DNA of 53,733 nucleotides from Clostridium sp. CAG:138 (GTDB taxonomy: Bacteria > Bacillota > Clostridia > Christensenellales > CAG-138): positions 1 to 53,733 of the forward strand of contig FR879687.1 in NCBI GenBank assembly GCA_000435055.1. Reading direction: 5' to 3'. The position numbers were made by a program, and so were the translations under genes. The stretch's first letter is position 1. Every line of letters starts with the position of its first letter. Positions 33,771 through 41,450 of this stretch are shown here, piece after piece. The notes under the pieces are model-generated. The model was not told the DNA's origin. It saw only the letters and a program-made list of their open reading frames with translations, and made no database searches.

Positions 33771-33806
33771 CCTTATTCGGTTGACGTGTCGATAAACAGA
33801 CGGTTA

Positions 33807-34847
33807 TCAGCAGTACTTCTCGTCAAAGAGCTTGCGGAGCTTCTCGTTCTCGCGGAGAACGTTGAGGGTGATTTCGGCATGATCCTTGGTGTAGCCGTTG
33901 CCGATGATCATGGTAACGTCCTTGCCGATGCCCTCTGCGCCGAGTGCAGCCTTTGTGAAGCTGGTTGCCATGGAGAAGAAGTAAACGATGCCGTCGTCGC
34001 GAACGGGGAGGATCGCGCTCATTTCGCAGCTTTCGATGTTGACGCAGCAGATGGAGATGTCGTATTCCTTGCCATCGTTTGCAGCCAGTGCGGCATCAAG
34101 CACTGCAATGGGTTCGGTTGCGCTTGCAACGATAACCTTGTTGTAAACGCCGAGTTCCATAAGGGCGGGAACCTGAGCGGGGTTGCGGACAACGCCGACA
34201 ACATTGCCCTTGGGGCCTACCTTCTTCATTGCTTCGTAGCCGCAGAGAACGCCGCTCTTGCCGTTTGCGCCGAGGATAAGAACGCTGTCGCCTTCCTTGG
34301 GGAGCTTGCGGGCCTGTGCGGGTGCGCCTGCAACGTCGAGAGCTGCAAGTGCGAGAGGTTCGCTCATATCATCGGGCAGCTTTGCGTAGATGCCGCTTTC
34401 GAAAAGAACAGCCTGACCGATAATGTCAACGCGGTCGATATCCTTGTGGATAGCAAGGATCTTTTCGATTTTGAGCGGAGTGAGGGAGAGGGAAACGAGG
34501 GAAGCGATCTTGTCGCCGACTTTAAGGTCGCGATCCTTAAGATCTTCGCCGATGTATGCAACTTTGCCGATGAACATGCCGCCGGAACCGGTAACGGGGT
34601 TCTGCTGCTTGCCGCGCTCTGCAACGATGCCCATGATCATTTCGCCGATCTTCTGCTCGTCGCCGCCGCATGCTTCTTCAATCTGAGTGAATGAAGCGGA
34701 GTCGATGTTAAGGGAGATAACGTCGCAGATGATCTCGTTGGAGTAGTGCTTGGTCATGTCGTTGTCGATTTTCCATGCTGCCTGAGTGAGAACGCCCTTG
34801 GGTTCGATAACTCTGTGAGTGCCGTATTTGTTGCCTTTAAGTTCCAT
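33807..34847 (-). CDS. kdd: L-erythro-3,5-diaminohexanoate dehydrogenase
   Basis: A 346-residue NAD(P)-dependent enzyme that oxidatively deaminates 3,5-diaminohexanoate to 5-amino-3-oxohexanoate, releasing ammonia. The opening MELKGNKYGTHRVIEPKGVL and the GGMFIGKVAYIG region are characteristic. The Rossmann dinucleotide site is VLILGANGKSGVLCGYEAM, in an MDR-like fold. The C-terminus MIIGNGYTKDHAEITLNVLR is conserved in the family. GGAGGAAACCAAA precedes the ATG, and kce lies 45 bp upstream in the operon. Confidence 0.96.
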   Translation of the reverse strand: MELKGNKYGTHRVIEPKGVLTQAAWKIDNDMTKHYSNEIICDVISLNIDSASFTQIEEACGGDEQKIGEMIMGIVAERGKQQNPVTGSGGMFIGKVAYIGEDLKDRDLKVGDKIASLVSLSLTPLKIEKILAIHKDIDRVDIIGQAVLFESGIYAKLPDDMSEPLALAALDVAGAPAQARKLPKEGDSVLILGANGKSGVLCGYEAMKKVGPKGNVVGVVRNPAQVPALMELGVYNKVIVASATEPIAVLDAALAANDGKEYDISICCVNIESCEMSAILPVRDDGIVYFFSMATSFTKAALGAEGIGKDVTMIIGNGYTKDHAEITLNVLRENEKLRKLFDEKYC

Positions 34848-34892
34848 TTTGGTTTCCTCCGAATAAAATTTAGGTTTATGGCGGATTATCGG

Positions 34893-35720
34893 TCATGCGC
34901 GGGGCGCAAGGCCGAGGATCTCGCGTGCTTCGGCGGGGGTTGCGATCTCCCTGCCGAGTTCCTTTGCAATGCGGACTGCTTTTTCAACAAGCTCGCCGTT
35001 GCTCTTTGCAAGAACGCCCTTTTCAAGGTAGACGTTGTCTTCAAAGCCGACGCGGACGTGGCCGCCGAGAAGAATGCCGAGGGTGATCATCGGGAATTCG
35101 GTTCTGCCGACGCCCGCAACCGTGAAGGTTGAACCCTGGGGAATGCTGCCTGCCATGAATACAAGGTCGCGCGGCGTGCCGCTGATGCCGCCGTTGACGC
35201 CCATAACAAAGTCAAAATGCATGGGGCTCTTGATAAAGCCTTTTTTGTTGAGACGAATCGCCATATCGATCATGCCCTTGTCGAAAACTTCGACTTCGGG
35301 TTTGATATTGCGCTCGATCATGCGTTCGCCGAAATACTTGATGGTGTTTTCGGTGTTAACAAAGATGTCGTCCCCGCCGAAATTGCAGGTGCCGCAGTCG
35401 AGGGTTGCCATTTCGGGCATAAGCTCGATGGGCTGGAGCCTTTCGTCATCGCTCATGCCGACTGCACCGCCGGTGGAGGGCTGAATGATAACATCGGGAC
35501 ATTTTGCATAGATGGCATCCATGCATTCTTTGAAGCGTGCCTTATCCTGGGTGGGTGTGCCGTCATCATAGCGGACATGCAGGTGAATGATGCTTGCGCC
35601 CGCTTTGTATGCGGAATAGGCTTCGTTCGCAATCTCTTCAACCGTGTAAGGCACGGCGGGATTGTGTTCCTTGGTGACTTCCGCGCCGCAGATGCAGGCG
35701 GTGATGATGAGTTTTTCCAT
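34893..35720 (-). CDS. kce: 3-keto-5-aminohexanoate cleavage enzyme
   Basis: A 275-residue zinc TIM-barrel enzyme (BKACE family) that condenses 5-amino-3-oxohexanoate with acetyl-CoA to give L-3-aminobutyryl-CoA and acetoacetate. The zinc ligands H46 and H48 lie in ASIIHLHVRYDDG, and the distal Glu motif (AGVGRTEFPM, GGHVRVGFEDNVYL) is present. PSTGGAVGMSDDERLQPIEL is a typical substrate-loop segment. BKACE enzymes have diverse substrates, but the operon context makes this one Kce. Confidence 0.96.
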   Translation of the reverse strand: MEKLIITACICGAEVTKEHNPAVPYTVEEIANEAYSAYKAGASIIHLHVRYDDGTPTQDKARFKECMDAIYAKCPDVIIQPSTGGAVGMSDDERLQPIELMPEMATLDCGTCNFGGDDIFVNTENTIKYFGERMIERNIKPEVEVFDKGMIDMAIRLNKKGFIKSPMHFDFVMGVNGGISGTPRDLVFMAGSIPQGSTFTVAGVGRTEFPMITLGILLGGHVRVGFEDNVYLEKGVLAKSNGELVEKAVRIAKELGREIATPAEAREILGLAPRA

Positions 35721-35863
35721 GGATTCCGATAGTTCCTTTCAAATTATTTTATTCTGCGGCAAACGTACCTTGAGAAAAACCGAAGTCGAAAATCGGCTGT
35801 TTCCTTTCGGCGTTTGCTTTTTACTTAAAACGGCATTCCCGCGACAATGACAAACAGTGCAAT

Positions 35864-36256
35864 TTATTTGCGCTGTTTGTCTATGGGCACCACGCAGGTT
35901 CCCGTTGCTCTGCAAACAACGATGGGTTCCTCAAGGAAATCGCATGCGGAGTCGTTAATATCGGTGCGCGGAACAATAACCTTGCGTGCTTCAAAGCTCA
36001 TCTTGCGGGAGCTGTTGCCGATATGGGTGATTTCGCCGTATGCTTCGATATAGTCGCCGGCATAGACGGGTGCTATGAATTCGACCATGTCATATGCTTT
36101 GAACAGGCCTTCATCGCCGTCGCACTTGATGAGAAGTTCGGTTGCAACGTCGCCGAAAAGGGCAAGCATGTGTGCGCCGTCAACAAGATTTCCGCCGTAA
36201 TGAGCATCCTGAGAGCTCATGCGAAGGCGAATGGTGGATGTGATTTTTTGTTCCAT
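35864..36256 (-). CDS. kal: 3-aminobutyryl-CoA ammonia lyase
   Basis: A 130-residue single hotdog-fold enzyme that eliminates ammonia from L-3-aminobutyryl-CoA to give crotonyl-CoA. It starts at 36256 (MEQKITSTIRLRMSSQDAHYGG) with GGAGGAACATAAA before it. The hotdog helix segment AHMLALFGDVATELLIKCDG and the FIAPVYAGDYIEAYGEI strand are typical. It is the first gene of the operon, directly after the riboswitch leader, whereas in several known lysine clusters it sits at or near the end. The 143-bp gap to kce has no clear terminator. Confidence 0.94.
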   Translation of the reverse strand: MEQKITSTIRLRMSSQDAHYGGNLVDGAHMLALFGDVATELLIKCDGDEGLFKAYDMVEFIAPVYAGDYIEAYGEITHIGNSSRKMSFEARKVIVPRTDINDSACDFLEEPIVVCRATGTCVVPIDKQRK

Positions 36257-36305
36257 TTTATGTTCCTCCGTGGTATAATTTTTGCAAAAAACGGGCTTTT
36301 CGGGC

Positions 36306-36534
36306 AAAAAACAAAAAAAGCACCATCAACGCAGAAAACCCCGCGTGAATAGCGCATCATCAGTACCCAAGCCGAAAACGACCCGCGATGACAGTCGCAG
36401 CGCACTGAGCTGCTGCGCCCAAGCACGGGGGAAGCGGATTCCCCGCCGCACTTTCGGCAAGAGCCGCATTCAGCCTTTCGCCGGAACCGCCCGTTTTGCG
36501 AAAGCTTACCTCGACTTCTGCGCCTCTATCTTCA
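36306..36534 (-). promoter_or_regulatory. Lysine riboswitch (L-box), predicted ON switch, before kal
   Basis: Read on the minus strand. P1 5' strand GATAG (36530-36526) leads into AGGCGC. Then come P2 with CTTTCGC/GCGAAAG, the conserved GAAAGGCTGAA and GCCGAAAG junction blocks, P3 with GGGGAA/TTCCCC, P4 with CGCAGC/GCTGCG, and CTGTCA. P5 is followed by GCGCTATTC (36355-36347), whose CTATT closes P1. These blocks, in this order, are those of the lysine aptamer (about 184 nt). The terminator at 36313-36355 uses the same GCGCTATTC as its 5' strand, so P1 and the terminator exclude each other, and lysine should allow read-through. Confidence 0.88.
36313..36355 (-). terminator. Conditional terminator of the lysine riboswitch
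   Basis: On the minus strand GCGCTATTCACGCGG (36355-36341) pairs with CTGCGTTGATGGTGC (36334-36320) with four wobbles and one mismatch. The loop is GGTTTT and seven T residues follow, then G and six more T. The lower nine bases of the 5' strand belong to riboswitch helix P1. Confidence 0.85.
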
Positions 36535-36540
36535 TAGTTC

Positions 36541-36570
36541 AGTATATCTTTTTTTCACCCTTTTTGTCAA
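36541..36570 (-). promoter_or_regulatory. Promoter of the lysine fermentation operon
   Basis: On the minus strand: TTGACA (36570-36565), 18 bp, TATACT (36546-36541). Initiation near 36534 is only a few bases before riboswitch helix P1. Confidence 0.82.
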
Positions 36571-36631
36571 TAGGAAAAGAGCGTTCCAAACAGATATATT
36601 TCGAAAAACGCGAAAAACCGGAAGAAAACTC

Positions 36632-36895
36632 GGTTTCAGCCGTCAAGCTTGCAGCCGACGCCGAGTTCGTTGCGAATGCCGGGAAGAGGAACGGAAACAC
36701 CGGCAAATTTTTTTCTAATATTTGCTATGTTCACTTGAAGCTTTTTGATGGACATCAAAAAGTTTCAATCACATCGGGTTTCAGCCGTCAAGCCTGTAGC
36801 CGACGCCGAGTTCGTTGCGAATGCCGGGAAGGGGAACGGAAACACCGGCAAATTTTTTTCTTATATTTGCTATGTTCACTTGAAGCTTTTTGATG
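36632..36895 (-). repeat. 119-bp direct duplication of the response regulator 3' end
   Basis: Copies 36632-36750 and 36777-36895 differ at about four positions. The right copy is the true 3' end of the response regulator gene, with its stop. The left copy repeats the last 37 or so codons (KKLQVNIANIRKKFAGVSV onward) and the stop, with YRL changed to CKL. A 9-bp inverted repeat CTTTTTGAT/ATCAAAAAG (36741-36762) lies at the junction. Confidence 0.92.
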
Positions 36896-37476
36896 TTAGC
36901 CTCATTCACCCCTTCGCCCCACACGGCCTTTATCACCTTTTGATACGTCATCATTCGGCCGCTGTTTTCCGCAAGCAGGAGCAGCAGATTGTATTCCGTT
37001 TGAGTGAGCCGAACTTCGGATTCGCCTGCAAAAACGCGGCGGGCATCGCAATCGATCGTGAGTGCGCCGATGCAGAGCCTGCCGTCCGTTTCGCCTGTTC
37101 CGTGCTGTCGCCCGGTGCGGAGAGCGGAACGCATTCGCGCAAGCAGTTCGGCCGAACCGAAAGGCTTTGTAACATAATCATTTGCACCGCCGTCAAGCGC
37201 AACAACCTTGTCCGTTTCGTCGCTGCGTGCGGAAAGCACTATTACGGGCACGGCAGAACGGCTGCGGATGAACTCAAGCAGCTGCATTCCGTCCCCGTCG
37301 GGCAGCCCGAGGTCAAGAAGAACAAGGTCGGGCGTGTGTGAAAGAAAACAGGGCTTGGCTTCGGCACAGTTTGCAGCTTCAATTATGATATAGCCGGAGG
37401 CGTTGAGCAGTGCATTCACATATTTGCGTATGCTCGGCTCATCCTCAACGAGCAAGATTTTGTATTTGTTGTTCAT
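36781..37476 (-). CDS. OmpR/KdpE-type response regulator
   Basis: 231 residues from the ATG at 37476 (MNNKYKILLVEDEPSIRKYV). The receiver domain (1-120) has the acidic pair in VEDEPS, the phospho-acceptor Asp in PDLVLLDLGLPDGDG, a Ser in LSAR and the Lys in DYVTKPFG. The C-terminal OmpR-type winged helix (about 130-230) includes LTQTEYNLLLLLAENSGRMM, KVIKAVWGEG and GIRNELGVGYRL. It is closest in feel to KdpE, which controls potassium uptake, but no kdp genes or histidine kinase are in the window, so it is an orphan here. It lies 91 bp after purB on the same strand. The ribosome binding site is weak (GGAATACCC). Confidence 0.9.
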   Translation of the reverse strand: MNNKYKILLVEDEPSIRKYVNALLNASGYIIIEAANCAEAKPCFLSHTPDLVLLDLGLPDGDGMQLLEFIRSRSAVPVIVLSARSDETDKVVALDGGANDYVTKPFGSAELLARMRSALRTGRQHGTGETDGRLCIGALTIDCDARRVFAGESEVRLTQTEYNLLLLLAENSGRMMTYQKVIKAVWGEGVNEANIKKLQVNIANIRKKFAGVSVPLPGIRNELGVGYRLDG

Positions 37477-37566
37477 GGGTATTCCGGCGTTGATGAACGG
37501 CGCGGGTTTGCGGGGAGACTGCAAAAAAGGCGGCTCCCCGCGACATCGGTCATTGTTGTTTATAAG

Positions 37567-38991
37567 TTATACGTTGATGCTTACGTCGCCTGTTTCGGCG
37601 GCGCAATCGGCAATCCGTGCGCGCGCTTCGGCAACGAATTCTTCCACCTGTTCGGGGCAGATTCCGATGAATGCGGCGGGATCGAGCACGGCGGTTATCT
37701 CTTCCCTGTCCAACGGGAAGGCGGGATCAAGCGCAAGCCTGTCGAGAAGGTCGCAGTTCAGCCCCTCCTTCATGCGTGCCGTCGCTTCCATGGAGCGGGT
37801 GCGGATGACCTCGTGAAGCTCCTGCCTGTCGCCGCCCTTACGGACCGCACTCATGAGCAGGTTTTCCGTGGCAATGAAGGGAAGATATTCAAGCACGGTT
37901 CGTTCGACGATTTTTTCGTTGACGTGGATGCCGGCGGTGACGTTGCGCATAAGCCTGAGCACTGCGTCACAGGCGAGGAAACCCTCCGGAAGTGATATGC
38001 GGCGGTTCGCGGAGTCATCCAAAGTGCGTTCGAACCATTGTGTTGAGGCCGTCATCGGTGCGTTCAGTGCATCCGCCATGATATAGCGCGAAAGCGAACA
38101 GATTCGCTCGCAGCGCATGGGGTTGCGCTTGTATGCCATTGCGGAGGAACCGACCTGATTCTTTTCGAACGGTTCTTCCACCTGCCGCAGATGCTGAAGC
38201 AGCCGCATGTCGTTTGCAAACCGATATGCACTTTGTGCAATTGCGGAAAGCACGTTCAGAATGCGGCTGTCGTATTTGCGGGGGTAGGTTTGCCCCGCAA
38301 CGGGGAAAAGCGTTGAAAAACCGCATTCCTCCGCGATCATTGCATTCAGTTCGCGAACCTTTTGAACGTCGCCGTCAAAAAGTGAGAGAAAACTTGCGTC
38401 CGTGCCCGTTGTTCCGCGGCAGCCGTGGAACAGCAGGTTGTCGATAACAAAATTCAGCTCGTCAAGGTCAAGCAGAAAATCCTGCGCCCAGAGGCAGGCG
38501 CGTTTGCCGACGGTCACAAGCTGAGCGGGCTGAAAATGCGTGTAGCCCAAAGTCGGCATTGCACGGTATTTGTATGCAAAATCGCAGAGTGCGGCAATGA
38601 CGGAAACAAGCTCGCTGCGGATGTGCAGCAGAGCATCGCGGTAAATCATGATATCCGCATTATCCGTAACATAGCAGCTTGTTGCGCCGAGGTGGATAAT
38701 TCCGGCGGCATCGGGGCAGCTTTCGCCGTAAACATGGATATGCGCCATGACGTCGTGGCGAAGCTTTTTTTCCCATTCCGCAACGGCGGCATAGTCTATT
38801 TCGTCATCAACATGCGCTTCAAGCTGCGCCACCTGTTCATCCGTTACCGGAAGACCGAGACGATGCTCCGCGCGGGCAAGCGCAACCCAAAGCCTGCGCC
38901 ATGTGCCGTAGCGTTTGTCCGGCGAGAAAAGGCGCAGCATGTATTCCGAGGCATATCGGCTCGAAAGGGGGCTTTCGTAAAATTCTTTCAT
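37567..38991 (-). CDS. purB: Adenylosuccinate lyase
   Basis: A 474-residue member of the fumarase/aspartase superfamily. It cleaves SAICAR to AICAR in IMP synthesis and adenylosuccinate to AMP, releasing fumarate in both. The family signature SSAMAYKRNPMRCERI (catalytic loop) is intact, as are TSCYVTDNADIMIYRD and GYTHFQPAQLVTVGKR. Its length and sequence resemble the longer PurB type seen in many Clostridia. purA lies 37 bp upstream, so the pair is probably co-transcribed; the main pur operon is divergent. A GCGGGGAG/CTCCCCGC inverted repeat (37510-37541) follows without a T run. Confidence 0.97.
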   Translation of the reverse strand: MKEFYESPLSSRYASEYMLRLFSPDKRYGTWRRLWVALARAEHRLGLPVTDEQVAQLEAHVDDEIDYAAVAEWEKKLRHDVMAHIHVYGESCPDAAGIIHLGATSCYVTDNADIMIYRDALLHIRSELVSVIAALCDFAYKYRAMPTLGYTHFQPAQLVTVGKRACLWAQDFLLDLDELNFVIDNLLFHGCRGTTGTDASFLSLFDGDVQKVRELNAMIAEECGFSTLFPVAGQTYPRKYDSRILNVLSAIAQSAYRFANDMRLLQHLRQVEEPFEKNQVGSSAMAYKRNPMRCERICSLSRYIMADALNAPMTASTQWFERTLDDSANRRISLPEGFLACDAVLRLMRNVTAGIHVNEKIVERTVLEYLPFIATENLLMSAVRKGGDRQELHEVIRTRSMEATARMKEGLNCDLLDRLALDPAFPLDREEITAVLDPAAFIGICPEQVEEFVAEARARIADCAAETGDVSINV

Positions 38992-39028
38992 AAATTAATC
39001 GTCCTTCAACAGTTTTCGGGCAGTCCTC

Positions 39029-40303
39029 TTATCGGAGGATTATCTCTTCCCTGCCCGGGCCGACGGAAACATAGCTTATGCGGCAGCCGATTTCGCGTTC
39101 AACGTATTCAACGTATTTGCGGGCATTTTCGGGAAGCTCGTCATAGGTGCGAATCTTTGAAATGTCGCAGCCCCAACCGGGAAGTTTAACATAAATGGGC
39201 TTTGCCCTGCCGAGTTTCGAAGGGAAGGGGAACGTGCGGGTCACTTCACCGTCGCATTCGTATGCGGCGCAAACGGGAATGGAATCCATGTAGGAAAGGA
39301 TGTCGAGCTTTGTGAGCGCGACTTCCGTTGCACCCTGCATCTGAACGCCGTACCGCGTTGCAACAAGGTCGATGGGGCCGACTCTGCGGGGGCGTCCCGT
39401 TGCGGCGCCGTATTCACCGCCCTCTTTACGCAGCCTTTCGGCCTCTTCTCCGAACCATTCGGCGGTGAAAGGACCTTCGCCGACGCAGGTGGAATATGCT
39501 TTCACAACGCCGATGACGCGGTTCACGGGAATGTCCGGCGCACCGGAGCCGATGGGAGCGTATGCCGCAAGGGGAGAGCTTGAGGATGTGTAAGGATAGA
39601 TGCCGAAATCAATGTCGCGCAGAACGCCGAGTTGGGCTTCGTAAAGGATCTTTTTGCCATCGTGAGCTGCTTTGCGCAGGTATGCGCTCGTGTCGCCGAT
39701 ATAGGGCTTGAGAATCTCGCCGTAGGTATCGAGGTATTCAACCATGCTTTCAAGGGAGAAAGGTTCGCCGCCGTATACGCGGGTTATCTGAAGGTTTTTG
39801 AATTTAAGAACATCCGAAAGGTGACTGACAAGGTATTCCCTGTCGAACAATTCACCGAGCATAATGCCCTTTTTCATGTATTTGTCGCCGTAAACGGGGG
39901 CAATGCCGCGCTTTGTCGAACCGTAGGGTTTGTCGGAAAGGCGTGCTTCTTCAAGCCCGTCCAATGCAACATGATAGGGCATAACAATGATGGCACGGGA
40001 GCTTATCATAAGGTTTTCCGGGGAGATATAGACGCCTGCATCGTGCAGCCGTTCGATTTCGCCGCAGAGGTGGCGGATGTCGACAACGGTGCCGTTGCCG
40101 AGAATATTCATCTTTTCACGGCGGAAAATGCCGGAAGGCAAAAGATTCAGCGCAAATGTGCCGTAGTCGTTTTTGATGGTGTGTCCTGCATTGTTGCCGC
40201 CCTGGTAACGAACAACAATGTCATATTCTTCCGCAACGAGGTCAACCATTCGGCCCTTGCCCTCATCGCCCCAGTTGATGCCCACGATGGCGCATGTTTT
40301 CAT
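39029..40303 (-). CDS. purA: Adenylosuccinate synthetase
   Basis: A 424-residue GTP-dependent enzyme that joins IMP and aspartate to adenylosuccinate, the committed AMP step. The N-terminal loop GINWGDEGKGRMVDLVAEEY holds the catalytic Asp, and NNAGHTI supplies the catalytic His. The IMP-binding GSTKRGIAPVYGDKYMKKGI and the C-terminal YVSVGPGREE complete the fold. AAAGGAGAG precedes the ATG. Its leader carries a strong hairpin capped by a UUCG loop. Confidence 0.98.
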   Translation of the reverse strand: MKTCAIVGINWGDEGKGRMVDLVAEEYDIVVRYQGGNNAGHTIKNDYGTFALNLLPSGIFRREKMNILGNGTVVDIRHLCGEIERLHDAGVYISPENLMISSRAIIVMPYHVALDGLEEARLSDKPYGSTKRGIAPVYGDKYMKKGIMLGELFDREYLVSHLSDVLKFKNLQITRVYGGEPFSLESMVEYLDTYGEILKPYIGDTSAYLRKAAHDGKKILYEAQLGVLRDIDFGIYPYTSSSSPLAAYAPIGSGAPDIPVNRVIGVVKAYSTCVGEGPFTAEWFGEEAERLRKEGGEYGAATGRPRRVGPIDLVATRYGVQMQGATEVALTKLDILSYMDSIPVCAAYECDGEVTRTFPFPSKLGRAKPIYVKLPGWGCDISKIRTYDELPENARKYVEYVEREIGCRISYVSVGPGREEIILR

Positions 40304-40330
40304 AATCTGTACTCTCCTTTTTGTATAAAG

Positions 40331-40365
40331 CCGGAGCTTTTTGCAAAGCCGAAGCTTTGCTCCGG
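40331..40365 (-). promoter_or_regulatory. UUCG-capped hairpin in the purA leader
   Basis: On the minus strand CCGGAGC and GCTCCGG form the outer stem and GCAAAGC-TTCG-GCTTTGC the inner one, ending about 12 nt before the purA ribosome binding site. It is a candidate stability or translation-control element; no T run follows. Confidence 0.55.
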
Positions 40366-40581
40366 TTTCGTAAGCGGAATCGAATGCTGCATTGCGGGCG
40401 CAGCATTTTGTTTTGCGGTCGATTCGGGTAAAAATCGCGCCGAAAGTGCCGGCTGACCGCGCTTTTGAACCCCTCGCTTTCAGAGCCTCTCCGTTGAGAT
40501 TGAGAATGAGATTGAGAAGATTCCCTCCGCAGAGGTTTTTCCGAAAAGACTGCCGCAGCGGAGTTTTGCTTTACCCGTACA

Positions 40582-40610
40582 ATAATAACATTATATTCCG
40601 TTTATTGCAA
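40582..40610 (-). promoter_or_regulatory. Candidate promoter of purA-purB
   Basis: On the minus strand: TTGCAA (40610-40605), 17 bp, TATTAT (40587-40582). The leader would be about 270 nt. No guanine (xpt-type) riboswitch motif is seen in it. Confidence 0.5.
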
Positions 40611-40684
40611 GCGCGAATGCGGGGGGCGCGGTTTTATCGGAATGCAAAAAACCATGCAAATAAAGCAAAAACGAACGGATAAAA

Positions 40685-40711
40685 ATATATCAGGCAACAT
40701 ATTTGATATAT
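40685..40711. promoter_or_regulatory. Inverted repeat upstream of the purE promoter
   Basis: ATATATCA (40685-40692) and TGATATAT (40704-40711) are perfect 8-bp arms 11 bp apart, 13 bp upstream of the proposed -35. They could be the site of a purine or other repressor; the sequence does not match a PurR box that I know with certainty. Confidence 0.5.
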
Positions 40712-40724
40712 CTGCAAAAAAGCC

Positions 40725-40754
40725 TTGAAATTGCAGGTAAAAATCTGTTACCAT
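40725..40754 (+). promoter_or_regulatory. Candidate promoter of the purE operon
   Basis: TTGAAA (40725-40730), 18 bp, TACCAT (40749-40754), about 30 nt before the purE start. It is a moderate match. Confidence 0.45.
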
Positions 40755-40783
40755 GAGCCCATGAAACAACGGAGGTGGGCAGC

Positions 40784-41272
40784 ATGAAACGTGTTGCGGT
40801 CATCATGGGGAGCGACAGCGACCTGCCGGTTGTGTCCGGCTGTGCGGCAAAGCTCGATGAACTCGGAATAAACTATGAAATGCGCGTTATGTCCGCGCAC
40901 AGAACCCCGGCGGATGTTGCGGAATTCGCACAAAACGCCTATAAACGTGATTTCGGCGTTATTATCGCCGCAGCGGGCAAGGCGGCGCATCTTGCGGGCT
41001 TTATTGCCGCAAACACAACTCTGCCCGTTATCGGCATACCCATCAAAGCTTCAACGTTTGACGGGCTTGATGCCCTGCTTGCAACGGTGCAGATGCCCTC
41101 GGGAGTACCCGTGGCAACTGTTGCCGTCGACGGTGCGGCCAACGCCGCGATACTTGCGGCTCAAATGCTTTCGCTTGCGGAACCCGCACTTCACGAAAAG
41201 CTTGACGCAATGAGAATAAAAATGGCGGAGGATGTCCGCAAAAAGGATGCCGCATTGCAGCACAGAGATTAA
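40784..41272 (+). CDS. purE: N5-carboxyaminoimidazole ribonucleotide mutase
   Basis: 162 residues from the ATG at 40784, 7 nt after GGAGGT (an in-frame GTG at 40775 overlaps that site and is rejected). The class I PurE core is visible: VIMGSDSDLPVV, RVMSAHRTPADV (catalytic His), AAAGKAAHLAGFIAANTTLP and ATVQMPSGVPVATVAVDGAANAA. Class I needs PurK to make N5-CAIR, but purK is not in this operon. It is the first gene of the purine operon, followed by a hairpin with T run before purC. Confidence 0.96.
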   Translation: MKRVAVIMGSDSDLPVVSGCAAKLDELGINYEMRVMSAHRTPADVAEFAQNAYKRDFGVIIAAAGKAAHLAGFIAANTTLPVIGIPIKASTFDGLDALLATVQMPSGVPVATVAVDGAANAAILAAQMLSLAEPALHEKLDAMRIKMAEDVRKKDAALQHRD

Positions 41273-41283
41273 CAATAAACAAA

Positions 41284-41325
41284 GATAGCCGCAGCCCGTA
41301 ATGATGCGGCTATCAAACTTTTTTT
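41284..41325 (+). terminator. Intra-operon terminator or attenuator between purE and purC
   Basis: GATAGCCGCA (41284-41293) pairs perfectly with TGCGGCTATC (41305-41314), followed by AAAC and seven T. It lies 11 bp after the purE stop. The T run is offset by four bases, so termination may be partial. Confidence 0.7.
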
Positions 41326-41450
41326 CGGGGACTGCGGTGCGAACGGCACTTTCAAAAAACGGTGCCGCTCCGACTGCGGAACCGAACGGCGAAACGCAAA
41401 CAACAAAAATAACAAACAAGGCAGACGGATACCGAAAAGGAGGAACAAAA

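Noticed and set aside
33564..33806. A cobalamin riboswitch before the B12-dependent aminomutase genes
   Set aside because: No GCCACTG-type B12-box sequence was found in either inter-gene gap (33564-33806 or 32126-32294).
36355..36534. Standard lysine-OFF reading of the L-box
   Set aside because: An OFF switch needs an antiterminator that P1 disrupts. Here P1 competes directly with the terminator, which points to ON. It is kept as the alternative to test.
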